From Prevotella sp. (GTDB lineage Bacteria; Bacteroidota; Bacteroidia; Bacteroidales; Bacteroidaceae), in contig JAFYYV010000005.1 of the NCBI GenBank assembly GCA_017557405.1, positions 1 to 49,228 on the forward strand: 49,228 bases of DNA. Reading direction: 5' to 3'. The notes below the pieces were generated by a model that made no database searches, was not told the origin of the DNA, and was given only the letters and a program-made list of their open reading frames with translations. Each line of letters begins with the position of its first letter. Within the stretch, counting starts at the first letter, position 1. Position numbers and translations under genes: made by a program. This document shows, piece after piece, positions 18,001-26,681 of the stretch.

Positions 18001-18701
18001 ACCGAAGCTTCCACCGCAAACTCCTGTTCGTGGAAATCAATGGCCTCGCGTTCACTCGTGTCCACCAATGCTCCGATGGCCGCCAGATGTCGGGTGGCAA
18101 CGCGTTCCATCTCAATCTGCACCTCCCGATTGCGAGGGTTCACATAGTCGAACTGCCGCTCTCCACTCCGTCGCAAATCGCGTTCCTGTTCGGTATAGAG
18201 GAACTCGTGCAGATGCACCAACTCGCCTCGCCTACTCAGGTAGAGCCGCAAGTCATAGAGGGCTGCGAAACGATAGTCGTCAGTTGCCTCCGACGCCCAA
18301 TCCTTCAGCATGCTACCCCTAACGAGCCACAACGAACCGAAATCGAAATCGTCGCGAATGGAACCCAGTTGATAGTCGATGACGGGATGACGGCGAGTCT
18401 CCTCACCCCTCACCTCCCATCGGTCGGCATACACCATCGCGGCATTCGTTTCCTCAGCCACACGCACCATGCGTTCCAGCGCCCGAGCGCCAATCTTCAA
18501 CGGCACGTCCTTCAGGCACAACAAAGCATATTCGCTATCCAGAAGCTTGGCAACATTGCGCAAAGCATCGGTTGGCATCAGCGCTCCCAATGCCACTTGG
18601 TTTATATTCTGCACCAACTTGTCTTCCTGCAGTTGTTCGGCCACCTGGTCGGCAACAACCTTGTCAACATCCGACAAGAAGCAATCTATAATCTGTCTCA
18701 T
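15024..18701 (-). CDS. Giant fusion: glycosyltransferase GT2, HIT-like DUF4922, SpoIID
   Basis: The 1225-residue protein has four parts. Residues about 35-200 look like a degenerate GT-A fold. Residues 232-445 are a GT2 transferase: [24 protein letters not shown] and the metal-binding QLDSDD (DSD 328-330). Residues about 500-800 fit DUF4922 and contain a HIT/GalT-like HGHLQ motif (625-629) and CFLC (546-549). Residues about 815-1225 are SpoIID/LytB, seen in [20 protein letters not shown] and [16 protein letters not shown]. No signal peptide is visible, odd because SpoIID normally cuts cell-wall glycans outside the cytoplasm. The AmpG-like gene starts within its end. Domain calls are good; the combined activity is unknown. 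Confidence 0.88.
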   Translation of the reverse strand: MRQIIDCFLSDVDKVVADQVAEQLQEDKLVQNINQVALGALMPTDALRNVAKLLDSEYALLCLKDVPLKIGARALERMVRVAEETNAAMVYADRWEVRGEETRRHPVIDYQLGSIRDDFDFGSLWLVRGSMLKDWASEATDDYRFAALYDLRLYLSRRGELVHLHEFLYTEQERDLRRSGERQFDYVNPRNREVQIEMERVATRHLAAIGALVDTSEREAIDFHEQEFAVEASVVIPVFNRAKTIADAVKSALGQKTTFPFNVIVVDNHSTDGTTTILQELQEERGEKQETGGQLVHIIPERTDLGIGGCWNEAVGSEHCGRFAVQLDSDDLYSSPRTLQTIVEAFYSQKAAMVIGSYRMCDFELNTLPPGLIDHAEWTDENGPNNALRINGLGAPRAFFTPLLRETPFPNTSYGEDYALGLTFSRHWRIGRIFSELYLCRRWGGNSDADLSIEKVNANNEYKDQLRTMEIQARQRQVRHGDGLVRFFDRQMEKWPLARKNYRDLRQAKTRELACGDNVVRVQWNPARMVSTGAKIDKQSIAERPCFLCSRNRPKEQIAKRFDDRMELLMNPYPILPVHFTIPLLRHRPQQIKGNYEEIHRLLEVYPEMMVFYNGPRCGASAPDHGHLQAGTRGVLPLQQAWARLSRNLEVVCGLEEEENISLMTDFISPAFVIRSKSGEGDARLFNSLCQAMEQVQRSQSIIAEGEEPMMNIVAWRQGDQYISVLFPRRKHRPDCYFAEGEEQLLISPGALDMSGLVITPRQQDFENLTAEKTEEIMAECSMEVEDMRRMAEVLKCPYTIPQPSSTISEQPTVTVGIVSGEHIRFSLNKPYLAKGVEMVGEQEVEFYEGGILWNGNQYRELSFIPTSPAASFSLEDVVIGVNFHWERKETQTFRGTLKLVVEADKICAINELPIEQYLESVISSEMSATSSLELLKAHAVVSRSWLLAQMERRNKKLENGGENNFFSFIKKDDELIRWYDREDHTIFDVCADDHCQRYQGITRAANPHVAEAVKATSGQVLMSEGQICDARFAKCCGGRTEEYQYCWDDTPKPYLISVACPYCDTNNKRVIRQILNDYDQETHDFYEWTVEYTADELSRLVNEKMKINLGRIVALEPLERGKSGRIWKLRLHGVGGDVNQFTIGKELEIRRVLSDSHLKSSAFDVEAKDLDAEGLPTRFVLHGKGWGHGVGLCQIGAAVMGDEGKEYEEILKHYYKNADIKKLY

Positions 18702-18751
18702 ATCTTTCAGTCATCGTGAAACGTATGCACGAAGCATCGTATAATTAGTTG

Positions 18752-18782
18752 CAAATATACAAAAGTTTTTCCGATTGACAAA
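18752..18782 (-). promoter_or_regulatory. Promoter of the GT2-SpoIID/AmpG operon
   Basis: On the minus strand TATATTTG (18759-18752) and TTTG (18782-18779) are 19 nt apart, about 50 nt before the start codon. It is divergent from rlmN, whose own -7 box TAACTTTG is at 18832-18839. Confidence 0.65.
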
Positions 18783-18855
18783 TATCTTTACACCATTTTT
18801 CGGTTTCTCATTTTTTTTCTTTAACTTTGCATGTTGAAATCGTAATTCTCCACGA

Positions 18856-19938
18856 ATGGACAACGCGAAGAAGCAACTTTTAGGACTTTCGCTCGACGAG
18901 CTGCGCGAAGTGGCCCGCCAATTGGGTATGCCCGCCTTCACTGGTGGACAGATGGCGAAATGGATTTATGGGCAGCATGTCCGTTCGATTGACGAAATGA
19001 CGAACATCTCCAAACAGAACCGTCAACGACTCGCCGAGGAGTACGAGATTGGGTGTGCAGATCCCGTCGATGCACAATATTCAGCCGATGGAACCATCAA
19101 GTATCTATTTCCCGCCAACACCCAACAACCAACACCCAACACCCATTTCGTCGAAACCGTTTTCATCCCTGATGACGACCGCGCCACGCTATGCGTATCG
19201 TGCCAAGTGGGATGCAAGATGAATTGTCTGTTCTGCCAGACGGGAAAACAAGGCTTCCAGGGAAACCTCACGGTAGCCGACATCCTCAACCAAATACACT
19301 CTCTTCCCGAGCGCGACCGATTGACCAACATCGTTTTCATGGGACAGGGTGAGCCAATGGACAACCTCGATGCTGTACTACGCGCCACAGAAGCCCTCAC
19401 AGCCGATTGGGGATTCGCTTGGAGTCCCCGGCGCATCACGGTCAGTTCGGTGGGTGTGAAAGGGAAACTGAAGCGGTTCATCGAGGAGAGCGAGTGCCAT
19501 GTGGCCATCAGTCTCCACTCGCCTATCACCGAGCAACGTTCGATGCTCATGCCTGCCAACCGGGCGATGCCCATCGAGGATGTGGTGGAACTCCTGCGGC
19601 AATACGACTTCGCCCACCAGCGTCGACTCTCGTTCGAATACATCGTGTTTGGCGGCGTCAACGACTCCACCACGCATGCTCGCGAACTCATCCGACTGCT
19701 CAAAGGACTCGACTGCCGCATCAACCTCATCCGCTTCCACCAGATTCCCAATGTGGACCTTCATGGAGCCGACGAGGATACTATGCAGCGTTTCCGCGAC
19801 TATCTGACACAACACGGCATCTTCACCACCATCCGCGCCAGTCGTGGACAGGATATCTATGCCGCCTGCGGATTGCTGAACACGAAGAGAGGCCTCACCC
19901 CCGACCCCTCTCCAAAGGGCGAGGGGGGGAAGAAATAG
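18856..19938 (+). CDS. rlmN: Dual-specificity rRNA/tRNA adenine-C2 methyltransferase
   Basis: This 360-residue radical-SAM enzyme methylates C2 of adenosine in 23S rRNA and some tRNAs. The cluster motif is C120-KMN-C124-LF-C127. The accessory Cys pair is C113 in TLCVSCQVGC and the Cys of DIYAACGLL near the C-terminus. TAACTTTG at 18832 is the -7 box, so the leader is short. Two insertions look repeat-derived. Residues about 88-97 (NTQQPTPNTH) come from an ACCCAACACC-type run just before the conserved FVETVFIPDDDRA segment. The last residues (LTPDPSPKGEGG) are encoded by a C-rich intergenic repeat that supplies the stop. Both leave the catalytic core intact. pdxA follows after 113 nt. Confidence 0.95.
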   Translation: MDNAKKQLLGLSLDELREVARQLGMPAFTGGQMAKWIYGQHVRSIDEMTNISKQNRQRLAEEYEIGCADPVDAQYSADGTIKYLFPANTQQPTPNTHFVETVFIPDDDRATLCVSCQVGCKMNCLFCQTGKQGFQGNLTVADILNQIHSLPERDRLTNIVFMGQGEPMDNLDAVLRATEALTADWGFAWSPRRITVSSVGVKGKLKRFIEESECHVAISLHSPITEQRSMLMPANRAMPIEDVVELLRQYDFAHQRRLSFEYIVFGGVNDSTTHARELIRLLKGLDCRINLIRFHQIPNVDLHGADEDTMQRFRDYLTQHGIFTTIRASRGQDIYAACGLLNTKRGLTPDPSPKGEGGKK

Positions 19939-20051
19939 CTAAATCGGCAAATCAATTGTAAATTGTAAATCGTCCAATTGTAAATTGCTTTAACTCCTGA
20001 ACTCCAAAGTTTTTTAACTTTATAATTTTTGATTTTTTTAATTTTACATAT

Positions 20052-21146
20052 ATGGAAGACAAAAAAATCCGCGTGGCCATCACGCAAGGCGATACAAATG
20101 GTATCGGATACGAACTGATTTTTAAAACCTTTGCCATCCCCGAGATGCTCGAACTTTGCACGCCCATCATCTACGGCTCTCCGAAGATTGCCGCTTACCA
20201 CCGCAAAGCTCTCGACATCGAGGCCAACTTCAGCATCATCAGTCATGCTGAGGATGTGCGCGACGGACGCATCAACCTGCTCACCTGCTTCGACGAGGAG
20301 GTGAAAGTGGAACTGGGAACACCCACCAAGGAGTCGGCAGAGGCTGGCGTCAAAGCCCTGCAACGTGCCCTGAACGATGCCCAGCAAGAAGCCTTCGACA
20401 CGTTGGTGGTGGCTCCGCTCGACAAGAACGAACAGGCTCGTTTCTCCGGACAGAAGAGCTTCATCGCCAACGCCCTGAAAGCACAAGACAATTGCCTCTG
20501 CTTGATCATGAGTGAGAAGATGCGCATTGCATTGGCTACCGACGACCTTTCCATCAAAGACGTTGCCAACGCCATCACACACGACAACCTCGTGAAGAAA
20601 ATCGCCACCCTCCACCAGACGTTGAAACGCGATTTCCGCATCTCCAACCCACGCATTGCCGTGCTGGCCTTGAATCCCAACGCCGATGGAGCAGAGGAGA
20701 AGGAAATCATTGCTCCCGCCATCAAACAGATGGCCGAGAATGGTGTGCAGGCCTTCGGTCCTTTCCCTGCCGACGACTTCTTCGGCACCGAGAAATACAA
20801 TGCCTTCGATGCCGTGCTGGCTATGTATCACGATCAGGGTGTTACTCCACTGAAAACCCTCTCCACAGGCGGCGACTACGGTTTTTATGCCGGTCTTCCC
20901 ATCGTCTGCACCGAGTCGGGCGACACTGCACAATTCAACATCGCTGGCAAGAACGTGGTTGACGAAAACGCTTTCCGACAGGCCATCTACACCGCCATCG
21001 ACGCCTGCCGCAACCGCATCAACTACGATGAGCCGTTCGCCCATCCGCTTCCCAAGCTCTACCACGAGAAACGCGATGAGAGCGAGAAGGTGAGATTTGC
21101 CATTCCCAAGAAACGTTCGGAGAATCCCGAAGAAAACAACGAATAA
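20052..21146 (+). CDS. pdxA: 4-hydroxythreonine-4-phosphate dehydrogenase
   Basis: The 364-residue enzyme oxidises 4-phosphohydroxy-L-threonine in the DXP-dependent pyridoxal phosphate pathway, together with PdxJ. Family segments are RVAITQGDTNGIGYELIFK at the start, VVAPLDKNEQARFSG, the metal/substrate region IAVLALNPNADGAEEKEI, and VLAMYHDQGVTPLKTLSTGG near the C-terminus. It is slightly longer than many homologues because of a charged tail. The 113-nt gap from rlmN holds repeated AAATTGTAAATCG-like runs but no clear terminator. The flippase gene follows after 15 nt, so those two are probably one transcript. Confidence 0.96.
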   Translation: MEDKKIRVAITQGDTNGIGYELIFKTFAIPEMLELCTPIIYGSPKIAAYHRKALDIEANFSIISHAEDVRDGRINLLTCFDEEVKVELGTPTKESAEAGVKALQRALNDAQQEAFDTLVVAPLDKNEQARFSGQKSFIANALKAQDNCLCLIMSEKMRIALATDDLSIKDVANAITHDNLVKKIATLHQTLKRDFRISNPRIAVLALNPNADGAEEKEIIAPAIKQMAENGVQAFGPFPADDFFGTEKYNAFDAVLAMYHDQGVTPLKTLSTGGDYGFYAGLPIVCTESGDTAQFNIAGKNVVDENAFRQAIYTAIDACRNRINYDEPFAHPLPKLYHEKRDESEKVRFAIPKKRSENPEENNE

Positions 21147-21161
21147 CCGCCAGCTGCCCAC

Positions 21162-22319
21162 ATGGGAAACAATAAGGAAAACACGGCGAGCCGTAGCAAG
21201 AGAGACCGCTATCAAAACGTCTTCCTCGGTATTGGTGTTGTCGTGTTAATCGTTATGGTCACCCAGCTCGACTTCGCAGAAGTGTGGAGGGGCCTACGTC
21301 ATGCCGGCTATTGGTTCTTTGCCGTCGTGGCCCTCTGGGCGTTCCTCTATCTATTCAATACGGCGGCGTGGTATCTGATAATAAAGAGCAGCCTCATCCC
21401 CGACCCCTCCGAAGAAAGAGCCCCCTCCAACCTCCCCCAAATAGGGGAGGCTAATGACTCGGAGAAAGACTATTCTCTTACCTCTTGCGACTTACCTCTT
21501 ACCTCTAAAACCTCCCCCCAGTTGGAGGGACAGAAGGGGGCCGTTCCTTTTTGGTGGCTCTACAAAATCACGATTAGCGGGTTTGCCCTCAACTATGCAA
21601 CGCCGGGAGGACTCATGGGAGGAGAGCCCTACCGCATCATGGAACTGGCTCCGAAGATTGGCACCGAGCGGGCATCATCGTCCGTCATTCTTCACACGAT
21701 GACCCACATGTTCAGCCACTTCTGGTTCTGGTTGCTCTCCATCCTCCTCTACATCCTCACCCAACCCATCAACTTCTTCATGGGCATCGTCCTCATGTCA
21801 GCAGGAGCCTTCTGCCTGCTTGGCCTTTGGTTCTTCATCGTTGGCTACCGCAAAGGACTTGCCTTCCGAGCCATGAACCTGTTGCGTCATGTGCCGTTTG
21901 TCAAACGGTGGGCAAAGCCCTTCATAGAGAACCATCGCGAGCAACTCGATACCATCGATGCCCAGATAGCAGCACTCCACAGTCAGAACCCACGCACCTT
22001 CGTGGGAGCCGTCTCCCTTGAACTCGCCTGCCGCATCCTCTCAGCGCTCGAAATCTTCTTCATCCTGCTCGTCATCATGCCCAGCGCCAACTACATACAG
22101 TGCATCCTCATCCTCGCCTTCACGTCGCTCTTGGCCAACCTTCTGTTCTTCATCCCCCTCCAACTCGGAGGTCGTGAAGGAGGTTTTCTGCTTTCCGTTG
22201 ATGGCTTGGGTATGACCGCCAGTGCTGGCATCTTTGTCGCCCTCCTCGTCCGCATCCGCGAACTCATTTGGACGGGCATCGGACTCCTTCTCATCAAAGT
22301 CGGCAAAGGGAAGGGATGA
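21162..22319 (+). CDS. Flippase-like membrane protein (lysylphosphatidylglycerol synthase TM family)
   Basis: The 385-residue protein has about eight transmembrane helices and the landmark [20 protein letters not shown], typical of the MprF transmembrane/UPF0104 flippase family. Family members move or make lipids in the inner membrane; the substrate here is unknown. Residues 77-127 are odd: they are hydrophilic, Pro- and Ser-rich, and encoded by DNA identical in style to intergenic C-rich and ACCTCTTACCTCT repeats. Their length (153 nt) keeps the frame. Removing them would join [12 protein letters not shown] directly to [11 protein letters not shown], as expected for a normal member. It is probably translated together with pdxA. 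Confidence 0.87.
   Translation: MGNNKENTASRSKRDRYQNVFLGIGVVVLIVMVTQLDFAEVWRGLRHAGYWFFAVVALWAFLYLFNTAAWYLIIKSSLIPDPSEERAPSNLPQIGEANDSEKDYSLTSCDLPLTSKTSPQLEGQKGAVPFWWLYKITISGFALNYATPGGLMGGEPYRIMELAPKIGTERASSSVILHTMTHMFSHFWFWLLSILLYILTQPINFFMGIVLMSAGAFCLLGLWFFIVGYRKGLAFRAMNLLRHVPFVKRWAKPFIENHREQLDTIDAQIAALHSQNPRTFVGAVSLELACRILSALEIFFILLVIMPSANYIQCILILAFTSLLANLLFFIPLQLGGREGGFLLSVDGLGMTASAGIFVALLVRIRELIWTGIGLLLIKVGKGKG
21390..21542. repeat. In-frame intergenic-type repeat inside the flippase gene
   Basis: This block holds GCCTCATCCCCGACCCCTCC (starting at 21391), an inverted C-rich pair around ATAGGGGAGG, runs of TACCTCTTGCGACTTACC, and CCTCCCCCCAGTTGGAGGG. All are types otherwise found between genes. 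It is 51 codons long without a stop. Confidence 0.65.
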
Positions 22320-22341
22320 ACGCAAAAGACCATATCAGCAT

Positions 22342-24354
22342 ATGAAAAAACTCAGTTCTTATCTTCTTTCGCTGTTGCTCATCCTCTTGTGTGGATGCAA
22401 CGGAGACGACCTCATGGACACCTATTGGCGCGACAACAAGACGGGCGAATGGCTGATAGGATTGACGAATGAAAAAGTGATTTACGACAGCAAGGTATGG
22501 GACATTGCAACCAGCAACGACAACGATGGCATCTGCACCATCCAAGCCGAATGTGGAACTGAGAAGCTCGACATTAGTTTCGGCAACCAGCAAGATGGCA
22601 AGCGCACCATCTCTGTAAACGGCAACGAAACCGAATGCAGCATCATCGACGGACGTTTCCTACCCGATTATCCCGAGAAAGATGCGTGCGACACGATTGC
22701 CAACAACCACTATGCTGAGGGCGACAGCGTGACCATTATGGGATGGATAAAACCTCGTTCGAGCATCGTCAAATGGCTACACAAGCTGACTGACAACCAG
22801 GAAGTGTCCGCGCAAACCACCGACATCTACACCGACCAGTATCAGACGTTCAAAACCCAAACCGACTCCATCGGCTGTTTCACCCTTCGCATTCCGATAG
22901 CTAACACCACGTCCTTCTATCTCAAGACCGGCAGCGAGATGATTACCATCGTGGCCGAACCCAACGAGACCTATTTCCTGATGATTGACCCTTCGGAAGA
23001 CAAGACGCTCTTCATGGGCAGGAACGCTCGACTCCAGAACGAGGTGAACGCCCACTCCATCGACGTGGAGCACCACAACACTTCCCAAATCAATGGAGAG
23101 AGCGACATGATGGTCTATTTCGACTATGTTTACAAGAAGACCATCGACCAACTGAAGCAGCTTGACGAGACATGCCAACAGCACCCCACGCTTTCCAAGC
23201 GCTACAAGACATTCCAAGCGAACAAAATATGGGTCGTCAACGCCAACTACCTGATGCAAAGCCGCTTCAAGATGCCGGATTTTCGAGTGCCCGAAGCGTT
23301 CCTGAATGCCGTTGGCAAACACTATGCAAGCCACATCCAAGAGCCCTACACACTCATCGGTAGCGAATTCACGACCTTCTTCCGCGATTACTGTCAAGAA
23401 CTGGAATTTGAAGTGAACAACAAGTTCATCTTCAAGCTGAAAACCATGATGCAATCGGCCGTGAGTGCCGGCGTCCTTACCCCCACAGCCAAGGAATGGG
23501 CAGCCGCCGACCAGTATGATGCCGCCTACGCCCTGCTGCGCAAGAAGTTTATGAACACCCCCGATAGCCTGAGAAAACCACTTATCGAAGCGTTCAACAA
23601 CAGTGATTTCACGAAGGTCATCTCCGAGATGATTCGCCGCAACCCCGACTACGAAAACTATGCTAACAGCAAGTTCGACATCAACAACATCGAGCAGAAC
23701 TTGCAGGAGCTGAACGTCTGTGGATGGTCTCAGAACGCCCAAGATCTCTATCTCTGCCGCCGCATTTGCATCACCATCGCCAATGTCTACAAACCCATCT
23801 ACAAACCCATCTTCGATTTTGCTGTCGAGCGTGTCCACATGCCTGCCGCTGCCAATGCCATGCGGGCTACCAACCTCAAATACGAGCAGATCGCCCAACA
23901 GGTACTGTCTTACGACAACCTCAAATCGAACGATGTGGTGAAAGGCATGACCGACGGCGAACAGATACTGAAGAAACTCATAGAACCCTATAAAGGGCGT
24001 ATCGTCATCCTCGACATCTGGGGCACCTGGTGCGGTCCTTGCAAAGAGCGCCTCTCCCATTCGCAGGAGGAATACGAGCGGCTGAAACACCTTGACATCG
24101 TCTATCTATACCTCGCCAACAACTCCAAGGACGAGAGTTGGAAGAGCGTCATCAAGGCGTTTAACCTCACAGGCCCCAATGTCGCCCACTACAACCTCCC
24201 CGTCGAACAGCAGAAAGCTGTCGAGAACTTCCTCCGTGTAAAGGGCTTCCCCACCTACAAACTCATCGACAAGCAAGGCAACATCCACGACCTCGATTGG
24301 CTCCACGCAAATGATCTCGATGCCTTCGCCAAGCGGCTAGAGCGAATGAAATAG
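22342..24354 (+). CDS. Lipoprotein with C-terminal thioredoxin-like (TlpA-type) domain
   Basis: From the ATG at 22342 the product has 670 residues. It opens with a lipoprotein signal (LLLILLCGCNGDD; Cys17 or Cys19). A middle region resembles the DUF4369-type and helical parts of Bacteroidetes thiol-disulfide proteins, and about 140 C-terminal residues form a thioredoxin fold with LDIWGTWCGPCKERLSHSQ (active site CGPC) and the cis-Pro in VKGFPTYKLID. Such proteins reduce or rearrange disulfides in the periplasm. An open frame upstream to 22222 overlaps the flippase gene and is discarded. The gene starts 22 nt after the flippase stop. Confidence 0.9.
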   Translation: MKKLSSYLLSLLLILLCGCNGDDLMDTYWRDNKTGEWLIGLTNEKVIYDSKVWDIATSNDNDGICTIQAECGTEKLDISFGNQQDGKRTISVNGNETECSIIDGRFLPDYPEKDACDTIANNHYAEGDSVTIMGWIKPRSSIVKWLHKLTDNQEVSAQTTDIYTDQYQTFKTQTDSIGCFTLRIPIANTTSFYLKTGSEMITIVAEPNETYFLMIDPSEDKTLFMGRNARLQNEVNAHSIDVEHHNTSQINGESDMMVYFDYVYKKTIDQLKQLDETCQQHPTLSKRYKTFQANKIWVVNANYLMQSRFKMPDFRVPEAFLNAVGKHYASHIQEPYTLIGSEFTTFFRDYCQELEFEVNNKFIFKLKTMMQSAVSAGVLTPTAKEWAAADQYDAAYALLRKKFMNTPDSLRKPLIEAFNNSDFTKVISEMIRRNPDYENYANSKFDINNIEQNLQELNVCGWSQNAQDLYLCRRICITIANVYKPIYKPIFDFAVERVHMPAAANAMRATNLKYEQIAQQVLSYDNLKSNDVVKGMTDGEQILKKLIEPYKGRIVILDIWGTWCGPCKERLSHSQEEYERLKHLDIVYLYLANNSKDESWKSVIKAFNLTGPNVAHYNLPVEQQKAVENFLRVKGFPTYKLIDKQGNIHDLDWLHANDLDAFAKRLERMK

Positions 24355-24372
24355 ACATTCCAAAGAAAATCT

Positions 24373-24592
24373 GTGACTTTGTGACATGTGACATTGTGAC
24401 ATTAAGCACCTCCCATATTGCACACTGTTAGGAAGGAATAGAGAAATAATAATATTACTATTATATTAATTATATAATATTATAATAATATATATAATAT
24501 ATGTTAATTCAATTCCGACTAAAACTGGTTTTTCGTATTAAAACATATCTGCTACCTCCTTAATGTCACAAAGTCACATGTCACAAAGTCAC
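24373..24592. repeat. AT-cored inverted-repeat element, copy 2 (MITE-like)
   Basis: The arms at 24373-24406 and 24559-24592 are 34 nt long and complementary except for one position. Each is built from GTGAC(TTT/AT)GTGACAT units. The 150-nt interior contains a long run of A and T (about 24440-24510) with local palindromes and no ORF. It resembles copy 1 at 6729-6921 in arms and core. Confidence 0.75.
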
Positions 24593-24612
24593 GAAACCGA
24601 TTAAAAGGCGGT

Positions 24613-24678
24613 CAAAGACCACATATGAGCGGCTCAAAGCTATGGAATGAGGTGACCAAAGACCATCTTTGACAATAC
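24613..24678. repeat. 22-bp-period intergenic repeat array, locus 3
   Basis: CAAAGACCACATATGAGCGG, CAAAGCTATGGAATGAGGTG and CAAAGACCATCTTTGACAAT begin at 24613, 24635 and 24657, exactly 22 nt apart. The array starts 20 nt after the inverted-repeat element. The remaining gap to 24860 shows nothing else recognisable. Confidence 0.75.
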
Positions 24679-24861
24679 AAAAGACAAAGAATGAGAAAGA
24701 AAAGGTGTTGGAAATTGATAAAAACAAGGGGACGGGAAGCAAAAACACTCGAATTAATGCATTTTTTCACTCAAAAACTCGAAAAACATGATGGAAATGC
24801 AAGGTCCAGGAAAAATTGATTTGCAAACGAATGTTAATCCTAAAAGTTAGCAAGTGTAAAT

Positions 24862-24902
24862 AAAAAACTGTCCCCAAATGCGCAAATGCGATGGGAACAG
24901 TT
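24862..24902 (-). terminator. Terminator of the 24938-25504 gene
   Basis: AACTGTCCCC (24866-24875) pairs with GGGAACAGTT (24893-24902) with one mismatch. On the minus strand it is followed by TTTTTATTTAC. It lies 36 nt beyond the stop. Confidence 0.75.
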
Positions 24903-24937
24903 ATTTGATAGTTGAATTTTGATTCCGTAGCTGTTAT

Positions 24938-25504
24938 TCAGTCAGCGAGAAGTTGGTCTTTGAGGGTGGCGTTGCCTGTCGAGACGGCTTTTGAGAGTTG
25001 CTCGGCGAGCTTCACGATGGAGGCGTCCATAGTGCGGGCTTTCGCACCCTGCTTGCCGATGAAGAACTCCCACTTGATGCCATCGAGCATGTTGTCGGAG
25101 CTTTCCACAGCGTTGCCTACGGCATCGGTCCATATCGCTTTCAGTTTCTTCACCTGCTTGGAGGTGACAGGAAGGGTGTAGGTCTTCACGGCAGGAGCCT
25201 TGTAGTCGTCGACCACCTTCGTGGCTTTCCAGATGCTACTCTCCGCTTGTTTGTAAACGAGCTGTTTGGCTTGGGCGTCGAGACTCAATGCCGACTGCAG
25301 GCCGTTGGAGGGGGTGATGATCACGCCGCACTCGGCACCGCGTGCCACCAGCAGGCGGAACATCTCGTTGTAGAACAAAAAGAGACGGGGGCTGCTATTG
25401 CGCACCTCAAGGGTTTCTTTGTCGATACGGATGAGTTTCTCTTGTGCCGCCATCGTGAGCGATACGAAGACCAGCAGGACGATAAGGATGGACTTTCTTG
25501 TCAT
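24938..25504 (-). CDS. Secreted hypothetical protein
   Basis: The 188-residue product from the ATG at 25504 starts with a signal peptide (MTRKSILIVLLVFVSLTMAA, cleavage after MAAQ). The mature domain alternates predicted strands and helices and has no catalytic motif that I can name. It ends with a helical, Lys- and Leu-containing segment. A TATCTTTG box on the minus strand at 25566-25559 supports this start over the longer frame to 25579. It has its own terminator, so it is monocistronic. Function unknown. Confidence 0.75.
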   Translation of the reverse strand: MTRKSILIVLLVFVSLTMAAQEKLIRIDKETLEVRNSSPRLFLFYNEMFRLLVARGAECGVIITPSNGLQSALSLDAQAKQLVYKQAESSIWKATKVVDDYKAPAVKTYTLPVTSKQVKKLKAIWTDAVGNAVESSDNMLDGIKWEFFIGKQGAKARTMDASIVKLAEQLSKAVSTGNATLKDQLLAD

Positions 25505-25613
25505 TTTTCGGTTGTGGTTTAAGTTCTTCAGATGCAAGGCTTGTCGGCCTTCCGGCTGCAAAGATACAAAAGATTTCACAATGTTGTTCGTTTTCTGTCA
25601 AAAAACTTTGAAC

Positions 25614-25641
25614 ATTGAAGATTGAAGATTGAAGATTGAAC
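25614..25641. repeat. 7-bp microsatellite in an intergenic spacer
   Basis: ATTGAAG is repeated three times, followed by ATTGAAC. Just after it come AGTCGCTCCGCTTGG and the hairpin GAGCAAGCTC, similar in style to the segment at 7531-7612. The run is upstream of the 24938-25504 gene promoter. Confidence 0.6.
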
Positions 25642-25710
25642 ATTCTTTTAGTCGCTCCGCTTGGTAAAAGCGAGCAAGCTCGAGCGGAAGATGGGACATT
25701 CTTAGTCGGC

Positions 25711-26622
25711 TCAAAGTAGGAAGATGGCGAGCAGCGGGATGGTCAGCATGGAAAGGAGGGTGCTGATGAAAGTGGTCTCGGTGATGAAGGTGGTGTCGCG
25801 GTTGTATTTCAGGCACAGGATGGTGCCATAGGTGGCGACAGGCATAGCGATGACCAGTGTGTTGATGTTGACCACAAATGGCGAGAATCCAAGGGCGCGG
25901 CACAGGAAGTGGACAGCCAATGGGAGCACCGTCAAGCGGAGGGCTGTGGCGGCATAGACAGTGCGGTTGCCAAGCATTGCCCGCAGCGGTAGCTGGGACA
26001 TGGACGAGCCGATGATGAGCAAGGCGGCTGGCACGGTAATCTGTCCGATCAGCGTCAATGGCTGACTGACGAACTCGGGGATGCCCTCGACCTGAAGGGC
26101 GACGATGAGCATGGAGAGGTAGGCCGAGAGCATGGGCGTGCTGTAGAGCACCTTCTTCTGGAATCGGGAGCCTTCGATCTCGTCGCGACCGGTGATGAGA
26201 ATGGTGCCGATGGTGAAGACGGCAAACGTGTTGACCACATTGAGCACGGCGGCATAGAAAACGGCTTCGTGACCGAACAGGGAAGCCACAACGGGATAGC
26301 CCATGAACCCCACGTTGCCGAACATCAGGGCGAAGCCCACAACACCATCGTCTTCGCGTTTGCGTGAGAGATAGCGGGGCAGCAGGAAGGCGACCGCGGT
26401 GAGGAGGACGTAGGTGACCGCGCTGATGGCCAACAAGGGTAGAATGAGCTGGCGGTCGGGAAGTTCGCCCGTCATCGCCGAAGAAAGGATGAGGGCGGGA
26501 CACGTGATGTTGATGACCAAACGCGAGAGCTGGCGGTCGAAATCGCCTCCGAGATAGCCCAGCTTGCCTGCCACGTAGCCTACGACAACGATGGCGAAAA
26601 GGGTGATCATCACAGTGTACAT
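25711..26622 (-). CDS. AEC-family (auxin efflux carrier-like) transporter
   Basis: The 303-residue membrane protein has about ten helices arranged as two inverted halves. The conserved N-half reads GYVAGKLGYLGGDFDRQLSR then LVINITCPALILSSAM. The second half contains VPAALLIIGSSMSQLPLRAM. AEC proteins export organic anions such as malate or auxin-like compounds; the substrate here cannot be read. The GH53 gene lies 59 nt upstream on the same strand, so the two may share a transcript, although no functional link is evident. Confidence 0.9.
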   Translation of the reverse strand: MYTVMITLFAIVVVGYVAGKLGYLGGDFDRQLSRLVINITCPALILSSAMTGELPDRQLILPLLAISAVTYVLLTAVAFLLPRYLSRKREDDGVVGFALMFGNVGFMGYPVVASLFGHEAVFYAAVLNVVNTFAVFTIGTILITGRDEIEGSRFQKKVLYSTPMLSAYLSMLIVALQVEGIPEFVSQPLTLIGQITVPAALLIIGSSMSQLPLRAMLGNRTVYAATALRLTVLPLAVHFLCRALGFSPFVVNINTLVIAMPVATYGTILCLKYNRDTTFITETTFISTLLSMLTIPLLAIFLL

Positions 26623-26681
26623 AGTGTCAAGAGTTTTATATGATTACATTTTCGTATGAAACAAGAAAAACGCTTCCCCCC

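Noticed and set aside
22222-22341. Extended start of the thioredoxin-like lipoprotein
   Set aside because: The extra 40 codons overlap the flippase gene and would hide the lipoprotein signal, which begins cleanly at 22342.
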